Positions 1 to 13,200 of a stretch of 64,000 nt of DNA are shown here, one piece after another. The DNA is from Hymenolepis diminuta (Eukaryota > Platyhelminthes > Cestoda > Cyclophyllidea > Hymenolepididae): NCBI GenBank assembly GCA_900708905.1, contig CAADRB010000016.1:595477-659476 (forward strand), given 5' to 3'. Made by a program: the position numbers and the translations under genes. Under the pieces are notes generated by a model that was not told the origin of the DNA, searched no databases, and saw only the letters and a list, made by a program, of their open reading frames with translations. Every line of letters begins with the position of its first letter. The first letter of the stretch is position 1.

Positions 1-58
1 ATATCTTCAAATTGCCCGCACCTTATCGCGCACCTTTCACACGAGCTCGGATGAGTCT
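1..58 (+). CDS. possible partial exon cut by the window edge
   Basis: Reading from base 2 gives 19 open codons (starting YLQIARTL, ending SSDES) that stop exactly at a consensus donor, GTAAGT at 59. The stretch is richer in G+C than the sequence after it, as expected for an exon. It ends in phase 0. It could be an upstream exon of the anoctamin gene, whose N-terminus is missing here, or the end of another gene. The best anoctamin acceptor (before 9780) needs a phase-2 partner, so a direct join is not supported; a weaker acceptor before 9763 would be in phase. I do not recognise the residues. Confidence 0.35.
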
Positions 59-3000
59 GTAAGTCCTTTACACTTTTAAACAAAAATAATTTTAATTAAT
101 TGGAATTTTTTGTTTATTAACACAGTTAAAAAGTAGAATAGTCGAATTAATCAAATATTGCTTCTCATAATTAACTCTTCCCTTCCTCACCGTCTTTTCA
201 ATCGTCAGCAAATTTTCAAAAAATGTTAATGCATTAAACTTACGACAAAGATGATAAAAGGACTCTAGTCCAATATTTTATCTGTCTTTTGCTTTGTTTA
301 GCAAGAATTCTCGTACAATATTGAATACGTTATTTTATAACTCAGCTTCTAAATCATAAATCATAATGGAAAAATAGTGAAATAAGATTGACTGTGGTAC
401 CAGTTATGGAAGAGTTGCAATATCAGATTTGGGCACAAGGTCTGATATTTATAACAATAAATCATATTAGTTTATGATTAAGTCATCCAACTGTATGCGT
501 CAGTATATTCTAAGAGTAACCGTTAAAAAGGTAGGCCAACGTTTTATTCAGGTTCTTTCGCAAATGGTGTTGAAGTAATTGACCACTCTTCAGGCTTGTG
601 CTGCAGTTCGGTCCAGCAAGACTGTGAGTCTATGACACCCTTAAATTTCTATTCAATCGTTTAAACATGTTCATTGCTGATATAACGCTAAGTCGCCATT
701 GGTATGGACTAAATTATCAGTGGTATATCTCTGGCTATCTAAATAGATATTACAATAACTATTGTCCCTTGTAACCAGTAGATTTAGTAGGAAAAGGGTA
801 GAAACCCCCAAACTTAAAGACAATACATTATTAATACAATTAAATGTCGTATTTACTTTTGGTTATAACGAGTTATAAGTAGCTCGAGGTGACATGACCA
901 ACCGCAGAATTTAATTAATCGGTCAGCGTCCTCCGAATATCGTGTACATAATCACATACATAAACCTGGGGGTCAAATAATTGTATTTGAATATCAAAAC
1001 ATTGAACATTGAAGTATACCCCTTATGTGATAGTGGATAACCCATTACGTCTGCAGTGCAAATAAAGTAAGCCCATTCATGCCCCTACTTTAACTTTATT
1101 AGTCACTTCTTGGCCCTCTCTCCCATTTTGAACCTTGCTGAACTCATTTGCTGTTTCCCTTATTCAGATGTTTTCTCACCATTAAAACCTGTACAAGTTT
1201 TTTTACACTGCTCTGCTCAATAAAGATACAATTTGAGATGCACGGGTTAACGACTGGCAATGTGTCACTCATCATATTTTCGGCTGTCTGCCGATTTTAT
1301 AAGGATTTTGTATATTGTCTTAAATCTGGCACATAGAGTATGCCCTAGAAACTCCCTTTCGTTTAAACTACGCTACACAAACCACGAGAGTACTTGAATG
1401 GAAGTATTCGGGCTTCTCTCAGTCTTTTGACTCTGGAGTACAATGGGGTTGGCAATTCAACGGCACGAGATGGTTAGTTTTTGAACCATCGCAGGTTTTA
1501 CGATTAGTTACCTAACACTGGGGCAGTAGGATCCGAGACTGAAAAAGAGGTAGATTGCATATTCAGGTGCGAGTGTGAAAAAATATTCACATCGGCTTCT
1601 TACCATTTCTAATGGGATATCATTATCCTGTTACATAATGCTCCCCGTCAATTTTCAACTGGCAAGAAATTTAATTCATGGGTCCTAACATAGACCTCAC
1701 CTCTTGAACTTTTTAAGGTCACCAGTTGTACTTAAGAGCAACACTCTTGAGAACTTTTCTATAAAATACGGTGAGTAATTTGGGACCCCGAAATTCCAAG
1801 CCGTATTCATATATGCTATTATCGAATTTCAGTTTCTGCTTTCCTAAGTTGATAACTAAGCCATATCCAGATAAGAAATCGGTACAACGTTAAAAAAGTT
1901 ATACAGACTGGCCCAATATATCGAAGATGTAAGTCAAGTAAAGTTCGGCGACACGAAATTGATTAAAATTTTCATGAGAGCTTGTTATCACCAATCACTG
2001 GTATCCTACTAAAGTATTAGCTATCTGAGTTCAATATTTCCTTAGTTTTTTTCTCTACACCTCTTTAAAGTAGAAATGAATTTCATTCAGGCCCAAATTG
2101 ACTCAAGGTTCTAACTACGCTAAGAAATATACGCAAATGATCAAAAATTAATCTTCAAGTGAAAAGGAAATCTTTTGAATATCAGGTGAAAAGTTGTAAG
2201 AACTGTGGGATCTAGATGACGAAAGAAGGAAAATAGCGGAATACTTGGTACTAATCAGAGTCGAGTCGATGTAAACAGTATTAGAACCAAAAAAAGCGAA
2301 CTTTGCCACTAAGTTCTATTCATTTTTATTATAAAATTTTCTCTTTAGTCGTAATTATTAATATGATGAAAATAAGGTCTGATAACTTTGAAACTAATGC
2401 AATAAGTTAATAATTGATTGGGTAAATTGTGAAAGGAGCTTCTCTTTCATCTTTTTTTGAGAAAATTAAGATGGATGAGCGACTATAAGACCTTTTTGAT
2501 TTCCAAGTTATGACTCCCTACTTGTAATTTGCCTTCAAAAATTATAAAAATTTCAATAGGTTAGTTTGTATTTTTGTTGGGGGAAAAGTGGCTAAATTAT
2601 TGTCCTCCATAAACCGTAACAAACCCCATCTCAAAATAGAAGACAGAGAGCACCGAGTAGATCTCAGCTTCGTAATCAATTAACTAAAAAGTATTCAGTT
2701 AAGTACCGGAGTGTAAAGTTCTATATGCGGAAGTTAGAAAACGGTTATGGATCCATGATCATAAAGCCATGGGCAGAACGGAATGATAATTGGAGGTGCA
2801 AAACTGGGAAATTGTAAATTTAGGTAACAATTAAGTGGAGATTAGGGATTATGGTTAGGTTTCCCTTTCCGTCGATCACATTTTCAAATTCCCCAATGTG
2901 GTCATCTACTGTCAGAAGTCACGGATTGCATACACATCGGTACTGACCCACTGACTGGGCCGGTTTAATCTGGCAGAAATCGAGTTTCTTACTCGGGAGG

Positions 3001-5093
3001 CTCCATAAGGCTACTTGTCTATCCAAGATGGGTGTTTGAAAACGCTTTCCTAAATAGACTCGGGAATTATTAAAGAATAACAATCATGTTAGAGCTTAAT
3101 TCTTGTCAAATTTCCACATTTTAAACTTCTTTGACATGTATAAGGTGCCTATTGATCAGTACGGTAGATTTGTATCCGTAATCGTTATAGCCCAAATGAA
3201 ATGAACTCAGCAAGATTATTCCCCTCCCTCACTCACACAGTGTTCTGTTAGTAAATCTTTGTCATTCAATTATATACTGTGTTTTCTATCGTTTCTTTTT
3301 AATGAAATCTTTATATTTAAACAGCCTTCTTCAATGGACTCAATCTACTTTGTCTTTTAAACCACTTAAATACTATCCGTCATTAATTCTTTTCTCAAGA
3401 GCATATTTGCTTTAACTGAATAGTTTTAAATAAAGTGGTTTCTTACCGGATCTAAAAAGCTTCTTCAAAAATTTTTGAGTTGATTTCACAATATTGCAAC
3501 AAATAGATATTTTTCTTTCTCAGGTACTACACACGGTTACCAGAGGCTGCTAATTGAATAATAATTTTGTGTTGAGATGACCAATCTTCGATTCTGACAA
3601 TATTAATGACACTGACAATAGAAGTTGTGATAAGGGCTTGCTTTGAAGATTGAGAAGACGCTTTGTTTTCTGATAGTTTATGAGAGCTGCGTCATTAGGG
3701 TGTTCTTGGTACCACTGGCAAAGCGAGAAAACTCATTTTCGAAAACTGTTTTAGCGTAACAAAAAGTAATTATCAAAACGTGTGTTTTACTACTGATTCG
3801 ATAGCTTTAGTAAAAATATCTTTTTAAGGGTTTTAATTAATTTATTGATATATTTTTATGATTTATGAATTGGTTTAATGGGCAATTTTTAGGATTGGAA
3901 TAGTTTTAGAGGACTAAATTGCCATAGATAACATAAGGGAAACGCTAACAATAATTCTGAAGTTGAGCTTTTTAAAAACTCCCATCTTAACGCAGCATTT
4001 GCTGACCAATGTTAATCGATGAATTCGGCCATTTCAGCACCGTACATGCACCAATGAACACAAACCACGTGACCTTTAATTTGGCAGAAATTATGTGCCA
4101 AAACTCATTGTCGAAAATTGGTTTGTCATGATACATTATAAAGATCACTATATGTGCCTGTGACACTGCAATACATTTCCTTGATATTTCACTCCTATCT
4201 TTGGCACAATGGGTAGTCTTTACAATTTATTGATTTTTTTTTCACATTATTGTTGGTAGTTTTATTTGACTTATTCACAAACGTAGACGGCATTCTTTCA
4301 TCTATTTACCCCTATATACTTAAGCTTAAGCGAACTTTCAAAATCCTAAATAAAGTAATTGTGAAACCCGTTATGTATTTAGTGTGATCGATCGGAATAA
4401 TAACCCGTCAATGTTTGTTTCGAAAGAGACTTTGGAAAGGGAGTTGTAGGGCTTTCAGAATTATATTTACCATAGGGTGGCGGTTGTCAAATGGGCTGAT
4501 GTCTTTCCTGAATGCTGACTCTACCCTATGCACCTTTGAGATACGTGAGAAATTAGTCACACTTAGAGATTCACTTTCATTAACAATTGGGGCACACTCG
4601 TAATGGTTATCAGTTCTCATAAACGAATATCTCCGTTCACATGTTACACACTATTTCTAATTTGACATTTGAAGAAAACCCACATGTCAATTTGTATACA
4701 TTTAAAGTTTAGATTGGTGGAGACGCACTCATCTTTATAGTTGTTTAGCTATTTTAAACTGAGATTTGGAGCTTGTCTTCTCTTACAGTCTCGATGAAGC
4801 TTTTAACATTGTTGAATCAAATTTCCCATGGTTAGAGTTATAGGCGATTATAGTTTTGGTTGTGGAATATATCGAGTAAAATTGAGGAGTCATGCCGTTT
4901 CATTCTCATATTTTCATAATTGCAAAATTGCATTAAAAAAGGTTTTCATAGGCATTTCAGGCATTCTAGCTTGGATTTATTTATATTGTAGCTACTATTG
5001 TTGGCGCTAACAGGAACCGAGGTCACCAATTTAGGAGTTACAAATTGTAGGAACTAATGGACCAGATCTTGATGGTAGAAGTTAAGATTATAG

Positions 5094-5510
5094 CTACAGT
5101 CGACTAGGCCAAAATGTATTGATCAAGTTACGATGAGGATTCCAGCAAGATACGAGAACCAGGGGAGATGAGGGAGAAGCGTAGGAGTCGGTAATTGACA
5201 TGTGTATGTGCATGTGTGCATGTGATTGGTAAATACAAAGACCGTTTATAGGGCCACTTGGGTGAAGCGCTCGTGAGGACACGAGTGCAGATGTACTTTT
5301 AATGAAACGGGACAGTTATAGAAGGGGTGAGAGGAATCGATAAAGACCTTTAGACATGATGGATAGAGACTTTGAGTCATAAGGGCATAAAGTCATCACT
5401 GTGACGTAGTGGACGAAAACCGAAGTATTTTCATAGAGAATGTGAATAAAGACTAAATTTGGAAATGCATAAGAGTCATCCTTCAATATTATATCTCTAT
5501 TAATTATCAA
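5094..5510 (-). repeat. dispersed repeat family B, inverted copy
   Basis: The reverse complement of this block aligns by eye along most of its length with 44835-45250. Shared landmarks in order are CTCTATGAAAATACTTCGGTTT, here cited only by its first half (CTCTATGAAAAT), then CACAGTGAT, ATAACTGTCCC, CATCTGCACTC, CTGTCTTTGTATTT, CTCCTACGCT and CTTGATCAATAC. The order and spacing are kept, so this is one repeat unit of about 400 bp and not scattered matches. No long coding frame or terminal repeat was seen, so its class (DNA transposon remnant, non-LTR tail or other) is open. Confidence 0.65.
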
Positions 5511-8500
5511 TATTCTCGTTTATTTCTTGAACCAATATAGATCTCTACCCTGTAAGCTTGTATACATTCTGTAAAGTCAGACATTTAGCTCAATAACTTA
5601 ATATTTCGGTATTCGTGATGAACTTGAAATTCTAATAATGTAGGACAATTTTGATGTTCTGCATTTGCACTATTTCCGCTCGATTCTTCCTCAATTCATT
5701 ACTCCTTCTTGGTCTGTGCCAAACTGTCTAGAAATATTAACTCAGACTCTGGATACAGTTAATTATAAATAACTTCTGAAATGTTAATAGAAAAATAATT
5801 ATTAAATCAAGCATTGCAAATGATAAACATTAACAGGAAAATCCGATTTGTTTTGTTCCCTTGCTAGCAGAAAGACTTCACTAAACTATGGTTATCATAA
5901 ATCTTTCAATTTTCGGTTATTTCTTTACGTAAATTCCCATCGCTTATTCCTGTAATTGAGATATGAACAGCAAAGTAAAATACTATTAAGATTAACGTTT
6001 CGAACATTTCTCCAAAATAAAACTTACAAAGTGCTGTTATTCTTGTATTATTATTGTTGTTCATGTAAGTGAAAAGGACTTTTTACCCCTAAAGCTATTC
6101 GGAACTGCATTTTGTCCGTCTCCCCTTTTGTAGGTTACTTTCCCAACTAATGCCAACTTATATTGAGAGAAATTACCCTGGTTTGTTTTGGCTACCTGCA
6201 TGTCGTACCTTAGCTGTAGAGCTACTCTTCCACTGATGAGTCATAATGGCTATCTTGTTTTTACATATATATATGCGTTTTACCAAGGTATTTGGTATAA
6301 TGATTTGAGTTTATAAAGAGTGATTGATTTGCGATCTTTACTTCCCATCAAAATCTCCTTACTTAAATTAATGCTAGTATAATTATTGTCGGACTTTCTT
6401 GGGACTTCAAGTAATAGAATATTAGTTAGTTGTAGTTTCTTTTAAAAATATTGATTTCAGTAGTAACTTCTACAGTTGACTAAATAAGCAATATCAAACT
6501 AAGTTTTGCCTTACATTACGTATATTTAATTAAAATGGTCAATTATAGTTAATACTGGTTGTGGTAAATGTAGCGGTTCAACACTAAATTTCATCCTAAA
6601 GATGTTCTTACTTTGAGTTATGTGAGAATGTTACATTCTGATGAAATTCAGCTATGAAGATTTATTCTCATTTATGTTCTCCTAATCGCTTTTTTTTACG
6701 AATTTAAAGTTCTGTCATTTGATTGTATGTCTCGAGCTATAAGAATTTATCTAATTGGGTGGCTTCAGCCCTCCCATCTTCATAACTCCAAATACCAGTT
6801 TTTAATCTCACAATCTTTCATAGCTTGGGCTTCTCAAAAATGATGCGTTTTTTGACAGTGAGGCCGTTAAACTATTCTAAGCCTACTCCAACATGAAAGG
6901 CACTATGCATTACAATCTCAGCTCAAGCAAATTTTGTTTGGACACGCTTAAAGCTGCTTGTTTTTGTTTTCTGGTATTATTTCGCGATATGGATAATTAG
7001 CCGTTACCAAAGTAGAACGATTAGTGCGCTTAGGCAATGGGTGAAATCTACGACCAGTCGAATCTTTGATTAATGATCTTCAGTTGCTGTGTGTATTAAA
7101 CTGCCTGCCACTTCAGAATTGGAACATATTTAAATAGTGTACTCTGAGTAAACAGACGGGATTGATTCTTATGATTTTTAGCAGTTAGTTGAATCAGAAA
7201 GAATTATGGTTTACAATTCAGTTAATTATTCCTAGATTTCACTTAAGAAATTGTATCTCCTCTCATGACCCTTAATTTAATTCCTGTAAGTTTTCCGTCC
7301 CCACAATTGCCTCCAAATATCTGTTCCTTTATAGGCACCATAAGCCTCAATTTGAATATTTTGTTTTACTACAGTTATTGAGTTACTATGTTGCCAAAAG
7401 TAGATATTGATTAGTTGAATACTTACCACTTGACTGAAATACACCAGAGCATAATATATTGTTTGTAATATGGTACTGAGTTCCATTAGTGTAGTAATTT
7501 AAAGTAAATAATACATTACCTGCTTAATCACATCTCAAGCTTATTCATATTGTTTTCATACTTTGCTCCATCAGGTCAGTTTGAGGAACTAGTAATTCCA
7601 TTGTCATATATTCTTATTATGTGTGCTGCATTCCTACATCTGAAAATCTCCTCTACTGGTACGTACTGTGTGTAGTTCTATTATGACGGTACGTCATGTA
7701 TCCTTTCTGATCTCCTATTGGAAATCCAATCATGTGCAATCTTCTGCCTTAATTCAATCATATTTGTGGTTTCTATTCCTATTCACCATTGCTTAGGGTA
7801 TATAATCTCTTCCTGTCTTTATGCCTGACTGACTGTGTGAGACTGCCTGCCGGTCCCCGTATGTGAAGCACCATCAACACATCTCCATGTGTGTACCCCA
7901 CAAAATACATATTTTCTGTTAGTACCGTTGTTGTATTCACGCGGGTTATCCTATACATACACTCTTGGGTTATACCATTCTCTGAACTTGTGTTATTGGC
8001 TTGGTACTTGTTAATTCCAAGATTAGCGGCTGTACCACAATATGCCACAGTTGATGTCACAGTTCAGTTCTACATCAGATATACTCCAATATTCGACATT
8101 TGACAACTTCGGAATATTATATTTGGCGTCACGCGAACAGTTCCATCTCTGAGATACTTCAAAGTATAACAATTAGGCAGTTCTATTTATACATAGAAGA
8201 GTATTGAAGTCATCGAATAGAACTTAGGGGCTTATATATATTGTCGTTCAAGTTCCATCTTTATGTAGTTTCTCCATATGATTATTGATTACTGAGATAA
8301 GGTCCATGAATGGGTATTTTACGACTGCTTATTAACGTCTTATGTCTCTTTAACGATAAAAGCGTTCAATAATTTTATTATTCATGGCTTCAAAACCTCT
8401 TGTGCTATCGTAAGGGGTTACTTTATTATTTCCATGAAATCGCATACACATAAAAATCTTTTGCTAAATGATGGTGGGGTATTTTGTCTTCATTTTGGGA

Positions 8501-9349
8501 TGTAGCCAAGATTCTTCTGCATGTTCGTGACCCTGATTTTGGGCAGTAAGTCCCGAAATCAGGATAGTCTCATTTTTACACCAAAAATTGGATCCAGATT
8601 GTCCGATTTAATTCCAATTGCCGTATTGGGAAACGTTTTGCCGCATTCATCTTGGTTATAGGCATAGCATCGTGGAGTTTCTCCGGTGAAAACTACAATT
8701 TTCGAATCTTTCTTTATTAGTCATATTTAATCGTTGTGGTTGACCATTCTTCTCTTTGGATGTGCACCAATGAATATCGAGGTTGGGGCCTCTAACATCG
8801 TAGAGTGTAGTATTCACAACATTTCATAAGAACTTTGTAAACCTTTCTCGCCTATTATAGATTACGTTTATTGTTCATTTAAACTATGCTATGAAACCCG
8901 ACTAGCTATGAAATATGTGACATATACGATTACTTCGATTTTTTTCTCACGAATTCATTGATTATCTTATTACCTTCCATTTCTGCCTTCTCTCTATCTG
9001 GTTATGGTAGTGAAGATTGGTTGAAATTAGAGAGAAGTAATACACCTAGCTTTTATTCTTTGGACATTTCTCTGAATCTAAATTTTGAAAAGTGTGAAGA
9101 TTGAATTAACTTTGTTGGTTTTCCAGTCATGAGAGAGTGGTATCATCAAAAACATCCTTTGTTTCCTGTTTGATGTTTCCTAGCTTTAATATTGTGTGAG
9201 TAAATTTATTCCTGTTCTTGTCGGTATCATTTCTACAAAAATTTCTTTTCATATTTAATTAATCCTTTAAACAACAGTGTTTGAACACTTGAACTCCTTT
9301 ATTGCTACCGTAAACAGGTTATTCATGCTAATTTAGCTTTCTGCCGAAT

Positions 9350-9710
9350 GCACATATTGACTCACAACTCTACGTTGTCCTATTTGTCATGTGGTGATTT
9401 TTGTTGACTGCGCATTAGACGAACAAGGAACGTAAAATAGTCAACTTTACTGATCGTATCTTATCATAACCCTGTTTTCTTTCCCTCTTCGCCGACGCTT
9501 ATTTCCCTTTTCTTCCAATATTTTGCTCCTTTTTCTGCTTCTCCCTTTTTATCATTTCTTGTTTGTGTCCAACACACCCATGGTCCTACGTAACTCCTGG
9601 TCCTTCCCATTTGGAAAGAGTTTTCGTATCCTATTAACTGTAATATCATTAGTTCTCTGAGGGCTATCTAGCCTGATTTTGTTGGGATCCTAAGGTAACT
9701 TTACCGATCA
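9350..9710 (+). repeat. dispersed repeat family A, copy 1
   Basis: Shares an ordered set of landmarks with 27455-27765 and 56780-57075: an opening CATA(C/T)TGACTCA, then GAACAAAGAACG-like sequence, a pyrimidine-rich block with several CCCA(C/T)(T/C) words, a GGAAAG(A/G)G(T/A)TGTTGTGTCCT-like block, and a close resembling TGATCACTAGTT followed by a GGGTATCTAGC-like block. The copies are diverged. This copy ends just before the first anoctamin exon that I can recognise. Confidence 0.6.
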
Positions 9711-9779
9711 GATGTAATACTAATTTGCGGGACATTCTATTGATATTTTTAATATTATTAAGCTTTTCATCCCTTCAAG

Positions 9780-10217
9780 ATTTGAAGTTCCCGAAGACTA
9801 TGATCAATTTTTCACTCCCTCCGAACGAAGCTTGGTTGTCGACTTTATTCTCAAACGCACAGGTACCTGTGGTCTGATCCCCCGTCCTTGGGCTGCCGGA
9901 GAGGGTGAAAACGCTGAAGCTGGTCACCAAATTATAACAGAAGATGAAGTTAACTTCGAAAATGAGACTCGGGCCAAACTCGACGATGTGAAATTGGTTA
10001 ATCGAGGTAAAGTGGACCTGGGTATTGATCATATGATTAATGAGAAGGTTTTCCTTACGGCTTTCCCACTGCATGAGGTAAGTATCTTAAGGTCGACTTG
10101 AGATGTCTTTGTTTTTGGGTGCATCTGATGTCATTATTTCTACTTCAGCCCTCTCACGAACTTCTGGAATTGCTGAAATCTCGTGAGGAATCTACTCCTC
10201 CAACTAGCAGTGCACCG
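9780..10217 (+). CDS. anoctamin exons 1-2 (end of cytosolic dimerisation domain)
   Basis: The first exon encodes the end of the anoctamin cytosolic N-terminal domain: FFTPSERSLVVDFILKRT fits the family pattern of an FF motif, a charged pair and an IV..IL.RT helix, and the exon closes with FPLHE, matching the conserved (A/Y)PLH(D/E). The second exon (23 codons, PSHELLEL to TSSAP) is a low-complexity linker in the position of the variable loop before the first membrane helix. The start at 9780 follows CCCTTCAAG, a pyrimidine-rich acceptor, and implies a 2-nt carry-over from an unseen exon. An alternative acceptor at 9761-9762 would start the exon in phase 0. Confidence 0.85.
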
Positions 10218-13200
10218 GTAATTTATTTCCTTAATCGAAAAATTAAATGCATACTAATTGTCATAATATGTTGAAAGTTAAAATCAAGTAATCGTGTTAT
10301 TTTCGTGTTAGTGATGTCTTGACTATACTCATTTTAATTGATTCACTGCTATTATTGTCAAACTCTTCAATAGTAAGGCTCATAATATTTCTAGCCTCTC
10401 CCCCTATAAAATATGACTACGAAGTTTGTGAATCTGTCTTTCTTAATCGCCTCTTTTGTGAAATTTTTGATTGATACTTGTTTAAGAAGATCAACTATAA
10501 TGAAGCGGAGGAGGGGAGGTCAGTTATTTTGTAACAGACCATGTAATACTTAAAATGATATTATTCATCCTATGTAATCTGTCATAAAATATTGTCTTGT
10601 ATGAGAAATGATTATGTCATTTGTGGTAGTCTTTTTTTCAAGCTTCGGCAATACGTCACCTATTACAACTCCCTTATGATGCATAACCGTTAATACTGTG
10701 GTGACTACATCTGTGGTAATCTTTTGCCAAAAAGGGTTACCTTTATTGCCAAATGGTTCAATCAATCCAATAGTGATTGAAAGCCCGCATCAGTTTACAA
10801 AAGTTTGCATTTTGTAATCCTTCAGATGTATTTTCCCACATTAGATATAACTTAATATTAAAATAGGGTTTAAAATAGGGCAGGGCTGGACAATCTTGGT
10901 CTGCCTACAGTTGAGCCGAATCTAGCTATTAATTTAATTAGTTAACGTAAGTGATTGAAGACCAGTGAACAGCTGAGGATTTAATCGTTCCCTCTAGTTT
11001 CAAATTAAAAGAACAGATAAATACGAAGTTTTGGACTTCCGAAATGTGGGAATCCTTATCCTTTAATAATGCTTAACATTAGGGAAATTTCCTATTCGAT
11101 TTTTAATTAACGATTACTTTCAAGGATAGCATTTATTTTAGCCTTGGAAAAAGTTGATGGATGAATTGAGAGTAAGTTGGAAAATTGATCCATTGGGAAA
11201 ATTGAGCTTTTCTATTGTTTTTTATAAATTAGAGAATCTACACTGACCTGCGGGTATTATCAGAGGCTCGAAAATAAGATTTATATGCCTCTTTCAAAAT
11301 GCTCTCCTTTTAAAACATCAGTAGTTGGAAAAGTGTAGATCATAATAAGTCGGAATTGTTGGTAATATTCTGATTGATGAAATTCTAACTACCGTCGTCT
11401 TTTGTTAGATTTAAACCATCCAGAAATGATGCATTTGAAGTCNNNNNNNNNNNNNNNNNNNNNNNNNNNNNNNNNNNNNNNNNNNNNNNNNNNNNNNNNN
11501 NNNNNNNNNNNNNNNNNNNNNNNNNNNNNNNNNNNNNNNNNNNNNNNNNNNNNNNNNNNNNNNNNNNNNNNNNNNNNNNNNNNNNNNNNNNNNNNNNNNN
11601 NNNNNNNNNNNNNNNNNNNNNNNNNNNNNNNNNNNNNNNNNNNNNNNNNNNNNNNNNNNNNNNNNNNNNNNNNNNNNNNNNNNNNNNNNNNNNNNNNNNN
11701 NNNNNNNNNNNNNNNNNNNNNNNNNNNNNNNNNNNNNNNNNNNNNNNNNNNNNNNNNNNNNNNNNNNNNNNNNNNNNNNNNNNNNNNNNNNNNNNNNNNN
11801 NNNNNNNNNNNNNNNNNNNNNNNNNNNNNNNNNNNNNNNNNNNNNNNNNNNNNNNNNNNNNNNNNNNNNNNNNNNNNNNNNNNNNNNNNNNNNNNNNNNN
11901 NNNNNNNNNNNNNNNNNNNNNNNNNNNNNNNNNNNNNNNNNNNNNNNNNNNNNNNNNNNNNNNNNNNNNNNNNNNNNNNNNNNNNNNNNNNNNNNNNNNN
12001 NNNNNNNNNNNNNNNNNNNNNNNNNNNNNNNNNNNNNNNNNNNNNNNNNNNNNNNNNNNNNNNNNNNNNNNNNNNNNNNNNNNNNNNNNNNNNNNNNNNN
12101 NNNNNNNNNNNNNNNNNNNNNNNNNNNNNNNNNNNNNNNTGGCTTATAATAATAGCTGGACTATTAATGCATATGGTTAAAATTTACAAGAAAATTCTTT
12201 AGTCACCTATGAAAATCCAAACATTTTTGGCCAGTTCATAGATTCAGATTAGAAAAATCATATTAGTACCACTACGTATGAACCCTCATTTTACGACGTT
12301 GTCCGCGTTATGTATTAAACGGTCGTCATTTTCTTATTGCAATTTCATCAGCTGTTCTTGGGAAGTACGTATCTAGCAAGTTGCTACCACGTGTGCAATC
12401 TACGAAGAGAATTTTATGGATTCACTGTCTTACCGTATTAATCGAATCAAAATGTCTGAAGTTTTTTTGTGCTTACATTTACCATGTTTATCGTCTAATA
12501 AGGCTTTTCCCGACAGTTTTATTTAGTTTCATTGTTAATTTTAACTTAAAAAACGCTTATTATTTCACTTCTAACTTGCCAAAAATCTTTATTTCGTTGT
12601 CTATAGAAAACAGCTAATTTTAAATAGAATAAATCTCCTACTGCAGGTTGCCATCTGTCTCGTTTGGTTATACAATAACCTTCGATATTTGTCGCTACTT
12701 GCATTCAAGGATCTTTAAAGAATTTTCTTGTGTGCTTAGCTTGAGTTATAAATGCTGATTAGCATATTAAATTTGAATTTTTCGAGCATTTCCTAATCTC
12801 CTTATTACTTAAATGGAAAAGTTCCTTATTATAAAAATGAATATGTAGCCACGAAGGGGACGTTTTCTAAGTATTTTCATGGGTTTGTCATGGTTACTAT
12901 GACAGATTTCTTTATTTCATCTTGAGTGGACTCAGCTCTCTGAGTTCTGTTATGTTAATTCTATGAGGTCTATGATATGTAAATTGCTTCATCTTATGAT
13001 AGAGCATGAGCCTTTTTCGGCCTTTGAAAGAATAAACAACTTGAGATGACAAGACTGATCATCGTGATTAACCAATAAGCATTGGAGATTGTGGATAAAA
13101 ATTTGGTCATTAATCCAGGAGAGGAATTATTAAATTTGAATTTTGAAACATGAAGTGGTGAACTGTCCGTTAAGTGAATATTCTACAACTCGAATCCGAA

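Larger units (their letters stand above)
59..9779. other. long AT-rich stretch without a convincing gene
   Basis: About 9.7 kb in which no open frame combines good splice sites with recognisable protein. The open frames present (for example at 1148, 4415, 4828, 7277, 7891) are 60-93 codons, often overlap antisense frames, and have biased composition. The stretch holds one inverted copy of a dispersed repeat (about 5094-5510) and the start of another (about 9350-9710). If the exon at 1-58 belongs to the anoctamin gene this would be one large intron; otherwise it is intergenic and may hide small 5' exons that I could not pick out. Confidence 0.5.

Noticed and set aside
7779..8103. Overlapping 93- and 70-codon frames on opposite strands
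   Set aside because: No splice context or recognisable protein, and neither reading is better than the other.
9775..10074. 99-codon antisense frame over the first anoctamin exon
   Set aside because: Shadow of the coding exon, which has clear family motifs on the plus strand.
11402..12202. 266-codon open frame across the first gap
   Set aside because: Almost entirely N; the real sequence at each end contributes only about 13-20 codons.
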